Positions 16,279 through 23,746 of a stretch of DNA of 43,594 nucleotides are shown here, in pieces. A program made the position numbers and the translations under genes. This DNA is from JBDUDR01 sp040002845 (GTDB lineage: Bacteria; Actinomycetota; Actinomycetes; Propionibacteriales; Nocardioidaceae): contig JBDUDR010000009.1 of assembly GCA_040002845.1 (NCBI GenBank), positions 1 through 43,594 on the forward strand. Direction: 5' to 3'. The notes under the pieces were generated by a model, which saw only the letters and a list, made by a program, of their open reading frames with translations, did no database searches and was not told where the DNA came from. Each line of letters opens with the position of its first letter. Within the stretch, counting starts at the first letter, position 1.

Positions 16279-17676
16279 GTGTCCTCGACTCCGAGCGTCT
16301 CGTACTCCATTACGGTCCGGCTTGAAGTCCCCGCCGCCGGCAGCGCGGTCAGCCAGCTGACCTCGGCAGTCGAGGCCTCGGGCGGCATCGTCACCGCCCT
16401 CGATGTGACGGCCTCGGGACACGAGCGGCTCCGCATCGACGTCACCTGCGCGGCTGGCGACACGGCTCACGCGGACGACATCGTGAAGGCGCTGGCCGCG
16501 ATCGACGACGTGACGGTGCACAAGGTTTCCGACCGTACGTTCTTGATGCACCTCGGCGGCGTCATCGAGATGCAGTCCAAGCACGCGATCCGCAACCGGG
16601 ACGACCTGTCCATGGTCTATACCCCGGGCGTCGCCAGGATCTCGGCGGCGATCGTCACCAATCCTGACGACGCCCGCAGCCTGACGGTGAAGCGCAACGC
16701 CATCGCCGTGGTCACCGACGGCTCCGCGGTCCTTGGCCTCGGCAACATCGGCCCGGCGGCTGCGTTGCCGGTGATGGAGGGCAAGGCCGCGCTGTTCAAG
16801 AGGTTCGCTGGAATCGACGCATGGCCGATCTGTCTCGACACCCAAGACACCGATGAGATCGTGCGTACGGTCCAGGTGATCGCCCCCGTCTTCGCTGGCA
16901 TCAACCTCGAAGACATCTCCGCCCCGCGCTGCTTCGAGATCGAGCACCGACTTCGCGACCTGCTCGACATCCCGGTGTTCCATGACGACCAGCACGGCAC
17001 CGCGATCGTGGTGCTCGCGGCCCTGAACAACGCCCTTCGGGTGGTCGGCAAGGACCTGGCCTCGGTGCGCGTGGTGATGTCCGGAGCGGGCGCGGCGGGC
17101 ACGGCGATCTTGAAGCTGATGCTGCGGTCGGGAGCGCGTGATGTCGTGGTGGCCGATGTCGGGGGCGTGATCCACCGAGACCGCCCTGGAATGGACGCGT
17201 CGCTGACCTGGATCGCCGAACACACCAACGTCACCCAGACGACCGGTGACCTCCCTGGAGCCCTGGCCGGTGCCGACGTGTTCATCGGGGTGTCCGCTCC
17301 CAACCTCCTGACCGGAGCCGACATCGAGACCATGAACTCCGGTTCGATCGTGTTTGCCCTCGCCAACCCCGTCCCCGAGGTCGACCCGGCGCAGGCCGAG
17401 AAATACGCCACCGTGGTCGCGACCGGTCGGTCTGACGTCGCCAACCAGATCAACAACGTGCTGGCTTTCCCCGGCGTCTTCCGCGGGCTGCTGGACGCGC
17501 ACAGCCGCCAGGTGACAGATGACCTGCTGCTGGCGGCCTCGCGGGCGGTGGCCTCGGTGGTGACCGACGAGGAGCTGAACGCTCACTACATCATCCCGAG
17601 CGTGTTCCACGTCGATGTCCATCAGGCCGTGGCCAACGCCGTTCGCGACAGCGTCAAGGATCAGCCGCGACTCTGA
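16279..17676 (+). CDS. NAD-dependent malic enzyme with N-terminal ACT domain
   Basis: Oxidative decarboxylation of malate to pyruvate. The 465 residues split into an ACT regulatory domain (about 8-80, SITVRLEVP through RTFLMHL) and a malic enzyme body. Key segments are MVYTPGVARIS, VKRNAIAVVTDGSAVLGLGN, PVMEGKAALFKRFAG, DDQHGTAIVVLAAL and the NAD-binding GAGAAGTAILKLM. The ACT fusion is common in actinobacterial and Gram-positive NAD-malic enzymes and suggests allosteric control by a small ligand. The start GTG 16279 is six bases after CAGACT, a leaderless-type -10. The coenzyme preference (NAD versus NADP) is inferred from the subfamily. Confidence 0.9.
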   Translation: MSSTPSVSYSITVRLEVPAAGSAVSQLTSAVEASGGIVTALDVTASGHERLRIDVTCAAGDTAHADDIVKALAAIDDVTVHKVSDRTFLMHLGGVIEMQSKHAIRNRDDLSMVYTPGVARISAAIVTNPDDARSLTVKRNAIAVVTDGSAVLGLGNIGPAAALPVMEGKAALFKRFAGIDAWPICLDTQDTDEIVRTVQVIAPVFAGINLEDISAPRCFEIEHRLRDLLDIPVFHDDQHGTAIVVLAALNNALRVVGKDLASVRVVMSGAGAAGTAILKLMLRSGARDVVVADVGGVIHRDRPGMDASLTWIAEHTNVTQTTGDLPGALAGADVFIGVSAPNLLTGADIETMNSGSIVFALANPVPEVDPAQAEKYATVVATGRSDVANQINNVLAFPGVFRGLLDAHSRQVTDDLLLAASRAVASVVTDEELNAHYIIPSVFHVDVHQAVANAVRDSVKDQPRL

Positions 17677-17725
17677 CCGGCGACCACTCGCTTGTCCACC
17701 GAGCATGGCCGGGCATGATGGAGAC

Positions 17726-18346
17726 ATGTCCGAGCGCCCTGCCGATGTGCCATCCGATGACCCTACAGATCTGCCGACCATGAACGGGGCGCTGACCGGG
17801 CAACTGATCCTGGCGACTCCGAAGCTCACCGACCCGCATTTCCGCCGGGCTGTCGTACTCCTCCTCGATCACGACGAGGACGGAGCACTCGGGGTGGTCC
17901 TCAACCGTCCGACGGACACGTCGGTGCACGACGTACTCCCGGACTGGATCAATCTGGTGTCGCACCCCGATGTCATTTTCTCCGGTGGTCCCGTGTCCAC
18001 CGACTCCGCGCTCGGCGTCGCGTCGGTACGTGACCTCTCCGCCGTTCATGAGACGCCGCTGGGCTGGCGCCGCCTGTACGAGCGCACCGGTCTGGTCGAC
18101 CTGGACACACCGCCCGCGTTGTTGGAGGAAGCGCTCGCGGGGCTGCGCATCTACGCCGGATATGCCGGATGGGGGACCGGCCAGCTGGAGGCCGAGATCG
18201 AGGAGGGCGCCTGGTACGTCGTGTCCAGCGAACCGCTCGACGTCTTCGACGCCGACCCGGACCACATGTGGCGGCGGGTCCTTCGACGCCAGCCCGGAAA
18301 CCTCGCCTTCGTGGCCAGCTACCCCGATGACCCGGCGATGAACTGA
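17726..18346 (+). CDS. YqgE/AlgH family protein (UPF0301)
   Basis: A 206-residue member of the YqgE/AlgH family with the signature order GQLILATPKLTDPHFRRAVVLLLDHDEDGALGVVLNRP, FSGGPVSTDSALGV, LRIYAGYAGWGTGQLEAEIEEGAWYV, and the C-terminal DHMWRRVLRRQ. The family is widespread; in Pseudomonas AlgH affects alginate and virulence gene expression, but the biochemical role is unknown. ATG 17726 is preferred; an internal ATG at 17780 (MNGALTGQL) would trim an acidic, non-conserved N-terminus. It stands 33 bases before the DUF3039 gene, which has its own promoter-like element. Confidence 0.88.
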   Translation: MSERPADVPSDDPTDLPTMNGALTGQLILATPKLTDPHFRRAVVLLLDHDEDGALGVVLNRPTDTSVHDVLPDWINLVSHPDVIFSGGPVSTDSALGVASVRDLSAVHETPLGWRRLYERTGLVDLDTPPALLEEALAGLRIYAGYAGWGTGQLEAEIEEGAWYVVSSEPLDVFDADPDHMWRRVLRRQPGNLAFVASYPDDPAMN

Positions 18347-18366
18347 TGGCCCCTCGGGGTGTCTCC

Positions 18367-18372
18367 TAGACT
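18367..18372 (+). promoter_or_regulatory. Leaderless-type -10 (TAGACT) for DUF3039 gene
   Basis: TAGACT ends seven bases before GTG 18380, so transcription would start at or next to the start codon. The block GTCTCCTAG around it is shared with the pncB promoter. Confidence 0.5.
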
Positions 18373-18379
18373 GGGGGAC

Positions 18380-18643
18380 GTGCCCACGCCACACCGCCCG
18401 GCAACCGAGACCGTCGAACTGACCCGTCCCGAGACCTCGTTCGGTGACGGTGATCATGAGCGCTTCTCCCATTTCGTACCCAAGGACAAGCTGATGGCCG
18501 CCATGGTCGAGGGCACCCCTGTCATCGCCTTGTGCGGCAAGGTCTGGGTCCCCAGCCGTGACCCACAGCGATTCCCCGTATGCCCTGAGTGCCAGGAAAT
18601 CTGGGACGGGCTGGACGCAGGTGACGACGACACTGACGACTGA
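18380..18643 (+). CDS. DUF3039 domain protein
   Basis: An 87-residue actinobacterial protein with the DUF3039 features HERFSHFVPKDKLMAAMVEGTPVIALCGKVWVPSRDP and a C-terminal CPEC pair; the Cys in ALCGK plus CPEC could bind one metal with His. Function is unknown. GTG 18380 lies directly after a leaderless-type -10. An in-frame GTG at 18359 would add seven residues upstream of that element and is less likely. Members usually end in an acidic tail, as here (DAGDDDTDD). Confidence 0.85.
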   Translation: MPTPHRPATETVELTRPETSFGDGDHERFSHFVPKDKLMAAMVEGTPVIALCGKVWVPSRDPQRFPVCPECQEIWDGLDAGDDDTDD

Positions 18644-18786
18644 TCGGTCAGTCAGGCACCGGGTCTTGCGGCGGCGTCACGGCAGTTGACGACGATCCAG
18701 GCGGTGGGTGCTGCGCCTGCCCCCCTCACCCGCTACGCTCGGGCGTCGGTCCCGCAGGGGGATCCGCCCTTGGAAGGGGAATCTGG

Positions 18787-19752
18787 ATGCATCGCAAACT
18801 GTTCGGAGTGGCTGTTGCAGCCGCGTTGGCGGGGGCCACGATGGCCGGACCCGCTGGCGGCAGTGTGACGGTTTCCGGGCGCATCGCGCACAGTCAGGCC
18901 TGCAAGCTTGGCGGTAACGGCGCAGGCGCCCGTTTGACCCGGTGGTCGACCGCAACCGACCCGGATTCGCTCACGGCCTTCCAGGTGGCCGCTCAGGAAG
19001 CTCGTCTCCAGTCCACGCTGGACCGCATGGGCATCGACCGGGCAGCCCTGGCCAACCGCAAGATGATCACGATCAAGGTCGCCGCTCACGTCATCCGCTC
19101 AAAGAACAAGGGTGGCATCAGCGTCGCGAAGCTCAGGCGCCAGATCCACGCCCTCAACCACGGCTACGCCGGCGTGCAGAAGAAGGGCGGCGCCAACACC
19201 CAAGTCAGATTCAACATGGTGCATCACACGCTCACGTACAACCGGGCCTGGTACGCGAAGATGGTTCCCGGCAGCAGGCAGGAGAAAGCCGCCAAGCACG
19301 CGCTCCACGAGGGCGGCGCCAGGACGCTGAACCTCTACTTCATGGGCAACACCAGCTCAGGTCTGCTCGGTTGGGCGACCTTCCCGCAGTCGTACCAACA
19401 CCGGCCCAAGATGGACGGTGTCGTGATTCTCGACGGCAGCATCCCCGGCGGGTATGCCTTCCCCTATGACCAGGGCAAGACTGCTACTCATGAAGTGGGT
19501 CACTGGCTCGGGCTCTACCACACGTTCCAGGGTGGTTGTGGCCCCCAGGGCGACCTCGTGACGGACACTCCGGCTGAGGCGAGCCCCAACTTCGGCTGCC
19601 CCAAGGTCCGCAACACCTGTGTCGCACCCGGAAACGACCCGGTCCACAACTACATGGACTACTCGACGGACAGGTGCATGTACCAGTTCACGCGTGGCCA
19701 GAAGAACCGCATCACGCTCAACTGGTTCGCCTTCCGCAACGGCGGAGTGTGA
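18787..19752 (+). CDS. Secreted M43-type zinc metalloprotease (pappalysin-like)
   Basis: A 321-residue exported metzincin. Residues 3-25 form a signal peptide. The zinc site HEVGHWLGLYHTF starts at about H235 and fits HExxHxxGxxH; the Met-turn segment NYMDYSTDRCMYQFTRGQ follows about 50 residues later, with paired cysteines (GGCGP, FGC, NTC, RCM) typical of M43. It probably digests extracellular protein; target unknown. Start ATG 18787 follows AAGGGGAAT. The propeptide region (about 30-100) is rich in Lys and Arg. It appears to be transcribed alone. Confidence 0.9.
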   Translation: MHRKLFGVAVAAALAGATMAGPAGGSVTVSGRIAHSQACKLGGNGAGARLTRWSTATDPDSLTAFQVAAQEARLQSTLDRMGIDRAALANRKMITIKVAAHVIRSKNKGGISVAKLRRQIHALNHGYAGVQKKGGANTQVRFNMVHHTLTYNRAWYAKMVPGSRQEKAAKHALHEGGARTLNLYFMGNTSSGLLGWATFPQSYQHRPKMDGVVILDGSIPGGYAFPYDQGKTATHEVGHWLGLYHTFQGGCGPQGDLVTDTPAEASPNFGCPKVRNTCVAPGNDPVHNYMDYSTDRCMYQFTRGQKNRITLNWFAFRNGGV

Positions 19753-19942
19753 CCTCTCAGGGGTAGCTGAGTCGTCACCGCCTGCGTTTGCGTGTGCTGG
19801 CCCGCCGTGGCCGGGTCTGCAGGGCTGGCTCTGCCACAAAGTGTGACGGTGATGCTGTCCGGTGACCCGGTCGACTACCGGAACGTCGCATTTTGCGATG
19901 GCGGCGGGCGGGAGCGAGTTGTTGCTGGATAGGGTCCACGTC

Positions 19943-20584
19943 GTGGTGTCCGAAACATCGCAGACTCTGGATCGAGGCTTGCGCGTGCTCACGCTGCTCG
20001 CCGATGCCGATCGTGGCCTGACCATCAACGAGCTCTCGGAGTCGCTCGGTGTCAACCGGACCGTCGTCTACCGGTTGGTCGCCACCCTGGAGAGCCATCA
20101 GATGGCTCGCCGCGACCGATCCGGCCGGATCCAGATCGGCATCGCGGTGCTGAACCTTTCGCGTGGCGTTGTCCCGTTGCTCAGGGATGCCGCCCTGCCG
20201 TTGTTGCGTGAGCTGGCCGATCGGGTTGGCGCCACCGCGCACCTGACGCTGGCTGACGGTGACGAGGCGCTGGCGGTTGCGGTCGTCGAGCCCACCTGGA
20301 CCGACTACCACGTCGCCTACCGGGTGGGCGCGCGGCACCCACTCGACAAGGGTGCCGCAGGGCGGGCGATCCTGCTGGGCCGAAGCCCGCGTGAGGGGCG
20401 GGTGGAATACGCCGCCACCGAGGGCGAGCTGCAGCGCGGCGCCAGTGGAGTGGCTTCCCCGGTACGCGGCGTACCGGGTGTCGAGGCCTCAGTGGGTGTC
20501 GTGGCTCTGGGTGACCTGGACATCGACGCGGTCGCCCCGAAGGTCGCCCAAGCGGCGGCGGAGGTGGCTCGACGGCTCAGCTGA
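19943..20584 (+). CDS. IclR-family transcriptional regulator
   Basis: A regulator with an N-terminal winged helix (TLDRGLRVLTLLADADRGLTINELSESLGVNRTVVYRLVATLE, about residues 5-50) and a C-terminal effector domain (PLLRELADRVGATAHLTLADGDEALAV through DKGAAGRAILLG). IclR proteins often control aromatic-acid catabolism; HmgR of Pseudomonas regulates the homogentisate pathway. The hppD, hmgA and fahA genes within 11 kb make it a candidate regulator for them, but this is only positional. The frame is open from GTG 19862; I prefer GTG 19943 (213 residues) because residues before it are not IclR-like. GTG 19946 is equally possible. Confidence 0.85.
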   Translation: MVSETSQTLDRGLRVLTLLADADRGLTINELSESLGVNRTVVYRLVATLESHQMARRDRSGRIQIGIAVLNLSRGVVPLLRDAALPLLRELADRVGATAHLTLADGDEALAVAVVEPTWTDYHVAYRVGARHPLDKGAAGRAILLGRSPREGRVEYAATEGELQRGASGVASPVRGVPGVEASVGVVALGDLDIDAVAPKVAQAAAEVARRLS

Positions 20585-20794
20585 GCCACCTGGCCAGGCC
20601 GCTCAGCCCGGTGTCCCGGACAACATCGCAAGCACGAGCTTCCGCACCTCATCCGGGCTGGCCAACGCGGGGGCCTGTCGAGCCATGGCGCTGCATCGCT
20701 CGACCTCGATCTCTCTGATGCTGGCCTTGACCTTGGCCCCCGCGCTCCGCCGGACCGTGAGCCTGCTGACGTCCCGTTCGTCGTGCCGCGTGCC

Positions 20795-21313
20795 CTACGG
20801 CGTCACCAGCTCGTCGAGCTTGGCCTGATAGGTGGGGAGCAGCTGCTCCCAGCGGCCGACCCACCGTTCGCCGCTTCCGTCGGCTCCGCTGAGGTCTGCG
20901 TCCAGCTGCTCCAAGTAGGTGTGCCAGCCGGCGGAGTAGCCGGCCGCGGCATCCAGTGGCAGCCTCGCGTGGTCGAGGACGAGCCGAGTCGCGTCTCCGT
21001 CGGGCGTCAGCTCGACAGTGAGCCTCGACTGACCCTCGTCCTGGAAGAACCACGACACCTCGAGCCGCGAGGGCGGATCGCACCCGAGCACTTGCCCGAG
21101 GGTGCGCTGGTCGGGGTCGTCGTCATCGAAGTAGATGACGAACGCCCCGTTGCGGCTCAGGTCGCCCTCGACCCGGGCAAACCAGCGGGCCAACCGGTCC
21201 GGGTCGGTCAGGGCCGACCACAGGTCCTTGGGGTTCGTGGCGTACGTACGCTCGAGCCTTACCGCCCGGCGGTCACCGTCGAGTCGCACGAATGCTTGAA
21301 TGTCGCTCGTCAT
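20795..21313 (-). CDS. SRPBCC/AHSA1-family protein
   Basis: A 172-residue START-like fold protein. Segments RAVRLERTYATNPKDLWSALTDPDRLARWFARVEGDL and the Trp/Tyr-rich C-terminal helix (YSAGWHTYLEQLDADL) are typical of Aha1 C-terminal-type (AHSA1) domains. These proteins often bind a hydrophobic ligand; the ligand is unknown. Its start overlaps the stop of the ArsR-type gene by four bases (21310-21313), the common ArsR-AHSA1 operon arrangement, so it should be expressed under that regulator. Confidence 0.88.
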   Translation of the reverse strand: MTSDIQAFVRLDGDRRAVRLERTYATNPKDLWSALTDPDRLARWFARVEGDLSRNGAFVIYFDDDDPDQRTLGQVLGCDPPSRLEVSWFFQDEGQSRLTVELTPDGDATRLVLDHARLPLDAAAGYSAGWHTYLEQLDADLSGADGSGERWVGRWEQLLPTYQAKLDELVTP

Positions 21314-21639
21314 CGGAGGTTCCTCCTCAGATCACCCTTGCCGCGGGCGATCTCGGTTTCGAGGGCGTCGAGCCGTTGGGTCCAGAAGTCGTGGTATCGG
21401 TGCAGCCAGCTGTCCAGCTCCGCCAGCGGTTGCGGGTCGAGTCGGTAGATGCGGCGCTGCGCATCGGGTTGAGCCCGTACCAGACCCGCCTCCCGCAGCA
21501 CGCGCAGATGTCTCGACACTCCGGGGCGGCTGATCTGGAAAGCGTCAGCGAGCTCTCCGGCGGTCCTGTCCCGCTCGGCGAGCAGCTCGACTATCCGTCG
21601 TCGGGTCCCGTCCGCCAGCGCGTCCATTGCTGCCTGCAT
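21310..21639 (-). CDS. ArsR-family HTH regulator of the AHSA1 operon
   Basis: A 109-residue winged-helix protein: DALADGTRRRIVELLAERDRTAGELADAFQISRPGVSRHLRVLREAGLVRAQPDAQRRIYRLDP is the standard ArsR DNA-binding core. The metal-binding Cys motif of classic ArsR is absent, so it probably senses something other than arsenic or a metal. The C-terminal tail has the aromatic helix (LDSWLHRYHDFWTQRLDALE) seen in the SRPBCC-linked ArsR subgroup. It heads an operon with the AHSA1 gene. Palindromes at 21659-21687 just upstream fit autoregulation. Confidence 0.9.
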   Translation of the reverse strand: MQAAMDALADGTRRRIVELLAERDRTAGELADAFQISRPGVSRHLRVLREAGLVRAQPDAQRRIYRLDPQPLAELDSWLHRYHDFWTQRLDALETEIARGKGDLRRNLR

Positions 21640-21658
21640 GCATCTTGTGTATCAAGAG

Positions 21659-21687
21659 AGTTACGTAACTGTCAAGTTACACAACTT
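21659..21687. promoter_or_regulatory. Probable ArsR operator: two palindromes
   Basis: AGTTACGTAACT (21659-21670) is a perfect 12-bp palindrome, and AAGTT-ACAC-AACTT (21674-21687) is an inverted repeat. Both lie in the 51-base gap immediately before the ArsR start and share the AGTTAC half-site, as expected for an autoregulated repressor. Confidence 0.55.
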
Positions 21688-21690
21688 AGC

Positions 21691-22182
21691 CTAGTGCTCG
21701 CGCTCGGCTTCCCGACCGGCCTCACTGAGGAGGGGGAGCACGCGATGCGGCACCTGAGTCGCCAACGCGATGACCGTCGACGCACGCTGGACCCCATCGA
21801 AGGTCACCACGGCGTCGATCACGCGTTGCAGATCGGAATTGGACTTGGCGACCATCCGGCAGAGCATGTCGCCGGCTCCGGTGATGGTGTATGCCTCGAG
21901 CACCTCGGGGATGGCGGAGAGATGCTCCGCGACGATCTGGTGACCGCGACCCTGGCTGATCTCGAGGGTGGCAAACGCCATCACCGGATAGCCCAGCGCC
22001 GTCGGGTCGATGGTTGGGCCCCAGCCGCTGATCACCCGGTCGCGGGTCAGCCGGTCCAGCCGCGCCTGCACGGTGCCGCGGGCCACCCGCAGCCTCCGGC
22101 TGACCTCGAGGACGCCGATCCGAGGCTCCCGGGCGAACGACGTGAGGACCGCGACGTCGAGTGGGTCGACTGGTCGAGACAT
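21691..22182 (-). CDS. Lrp/AsnC-family transcriptional regulator
   Basis: A 163-residue regulator with an N-terminal HTH (LDVAVLTSFAREPRIGVLEVSRRLRVARGTVQARLDRLTRDRVI) and a C-terminal RAM ligand-binding domain (GYPVMAFATLEISQG through EAYTITGAGDMLCRMVAKSNSDLQRVID). It diverges from hppD, an arrangement also known in Streptomyces, so it probably controls 4-hydroxyphenylpyruvate degradation in response to an amino acid or pathway intermediate. A GGGAG site at 22189-22193 is well spaced for ATG 22182, not for GTG 22188, which decides the start. Confidence 0.88.
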   Translation of the reverse strand: MSRPVDPLDVAVLTSFAREPRIGVLEVSRRLRVARGTVQARLDRLTRDRVISGWGPTIDPTALGYPVMAFATLEISQGRGHQIVAEHLSAIPEVLEAYTITGAGDMLCRMVAKSNSDLQRVIDAVVTFDGVQRASTVIALATQVPHRVLPLLSEAGREAEREH

Positions 22183-22319
22183 GGACACTCCCAGGGTTCA
22201 CGTCAGCACGTGAGCAGACTGCACAATCCGCCCGATGATCTGACCCCTCGAGTGGACACTATGTCTAGCTCTAGAGTCAAGTGTTGCTCATTCTGTCTGT
22301 CCGCAGCCATGCTGCGGAT

Positions 22320-23519
22320 ATGACCGAGATCTTGACGCCGGAAGAGCAGCAGGCCGATCTGAGCCTCGAGCAGCTCAAGCAGCTGGTCGGGCTTGTCGAG
22401 TACGACGAGTCCAAGGATCCGTTCCCGGTGACCGCGATGGATGCTGTGGTGTTCGTCGTGGGCAACGCCACCCAGACCGCGCAGTTCTATCAACTCGCCT
22501 TCGGCATGGACCTGGTGGCGTACTGCGGGCCGGAGACGGGGGTGCGCGATCGCAAGGAGTACGTCCTGCGCGCCGGGTCGGCGCGCTTCGTGTTCCGCGG
22601 CGGAGCTGCTCCGGAGAGCCCGGTCCTCGACCACCATCGCAAGCACGGTGACGGGGTGGTGGACCTGGCGCTGGAGGTTCCCAACGTGGACAAGTGCATC
22701 GCGCACGCGCGGGCGACCGGAGCGAGGATCCTCGACGAGCCGCACGACGTGAGTGACGAGCACGGGACGGTGCGAGTCGCCGCCATTGCGACGTACGGGG
22801 AAACCAGGCACACCCTGGTCGACCGCTCGAGGTACGACGGGCCGTACCTGCCCGGCTTCGTGGCGGCACAGACCACCGTGACCCGTCCAGCAGACCATCC
22901 GAAGCGCCTCTTCCAGGCCATCGACCACTGCGTGGGCAACGTCGAGCTCGGCAGGATGGACGAATGGGTCGAGTTCTACAACAAGGTGCTCGGTTTCGTG
23001 AACATGGCAGAGTTCATCGGCGACGACATCGCAACCGACTACTCGGCGCTGATGAGCAAGGTCGTCGCCAACGGCAACCACCGGGTGAAGTTCCCGCTGA
23101 ACGAACCGGCGGTCGCGAAGCGAAAGTCACAGATCGACGAGTACCTGGAGTTCTACGGGGGTGCAGGCTGCCAGCACATCGCGTTGGCCACCAACGACAT
23201 CCTGCGCTCCGTCGACCGCCTGCGCGCCAACGGCGTGGAGTTCCTCGAGACGCCGGACTCCTACTACGACGACGCGGAGCTACGCGAGCGGATCGGCAAG
23301 GTGCGGGTTCCCATCGAGGAGCTGAAGTCGCGGAAGATCCTCGTCGACCGTGACGAGGACGGCTATCTGTTGCAGATCTTCACCAAGCCGATTGGCGACC
23401 GTCCGACCGTGTTCTACGAGTTCATCGAGCGGCATGGCTCGCTGGGATTCGGCAAGGGGAACTTCAAGGCGCTGTTCGAGGCGATCGAGCGCGAGCAGGA
23501 GCTGCGCGGCAACCTCTGA
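22320..23519 (+). CDS. hppD: 4-hydroxyphenylpyruvate dioxygenase
   Basis: Converts 4-hydroxyphenylpyruvate to homogentisate, the entry step of tyrosine degradation. The 399-residue protein has two VOC modules; the iron ligands are expected at H203 (FQAIDHCVGN), H286 (GCQHIALAT) and E367 (VFYEFIER), and the C-terminal helix GFGKGNFKALFEAIEREQ gates the active site. ATG 22320 begins MTEILTPEEQQ, like other members; the frame is open from 22281 but those residues are not conserved. The downstream enzymes HmgA and FahA are encoded at 29346 and 27160 in the same window. Confidence 0.95.
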   Translation: MTEILTPEEQQADLSLEQLKQLVGLVEYDESKDPFPVTAMDAVVFVVGNATQTAQFYQLAFGMDLVAYCGPETGVRDRKEYVLRAGSARFVFRGGAAPESPVLDHHRKHGDGVVDLALEVPNVDKCIAHARATGARILDEPHDVSDEHGTVRVAAIATYGETRHTLVDRSRYDGPYLPGFVAAQTTVTRPADHPKRLFQAIDHCVGNVELGRMDEWVEFYNKVLGFVNMAEFIGDDIATDYSALMSKVVANGNHRVKFPLNEPAVAKRKSQIDEYLEFYGGAGCQHIALATNDILRSVDRLRANGVEFLETPDSYYDDAELRERIGKVRVPIEELKSRKILVDRDEDGYLLQIFTKPIGDRPTVFYEFIERHGSLGFGKGNFKALFEAIEREQELRGNL

Positions 23520-23531
23520 TGCTCAACGGGT

Positions 23532-23660
23532 TCACTGCGGTTCGCCCTCGCAGCACGACGCCTTGAACTTGCAGTACGGGCACAGCCATCGGGTGCGTAC
23601 CGGCTCGAACTCGGCTCCGCAGTTGTCGCAGCAGATCATGTAGTCGACGGTACGACCCAT
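23532..23660 (-). CDS. 42-residue zinc-ribbon protein
   Basis: A small minus-strand gene from ATG 23660 to TGA 23532-23534. The product begins MGRTVDYMICCDNCGAEFEP and continues VRTRWLCPYCKFKASCCEGEPQ. Two CxxC knuckles (C11/C14 and C27/C30) make a classic zinc ribbon, and C36-C37 form an extra pair. It is convergent with hppD (stop 23519) and divergent from the M1 peptidase gene. Small size, clean knuckles and position between real genes argue for a true gene; the function is unknown. No strong ribosome site is visible, so translation may be weak or leaderless. Confidence 0.65.
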   Translation of the reverse strand: MGRTVDYMICCDNCGAEFEPVRTRWLCPYCKFKASCCEGEPQ

Positions 23661-23746
23661 CCGACCGGTGGTGAGGAAGGCACGCGCGGCCCCGACCCGT
23701 CTGGGCTAGATTCTCCCTAGCCAGAGTCACGGGAGGGGACCTCGAC

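Noticed and set aside
16225..17829. A 534-codon minus-strand frame opposite malic enzyme
   Set aside because: His/Asp/Val-rich low-complexity translation, typical of antisense to a high-GC gene; malic enzyme on the plus strand is certain.
20586..20794. Possible small minus-strand frame after the AHSA1 gene
   Set aside because: Contains no ATG start upstream of its last third and no recognisable domain; probably downstream non-coding DNA.
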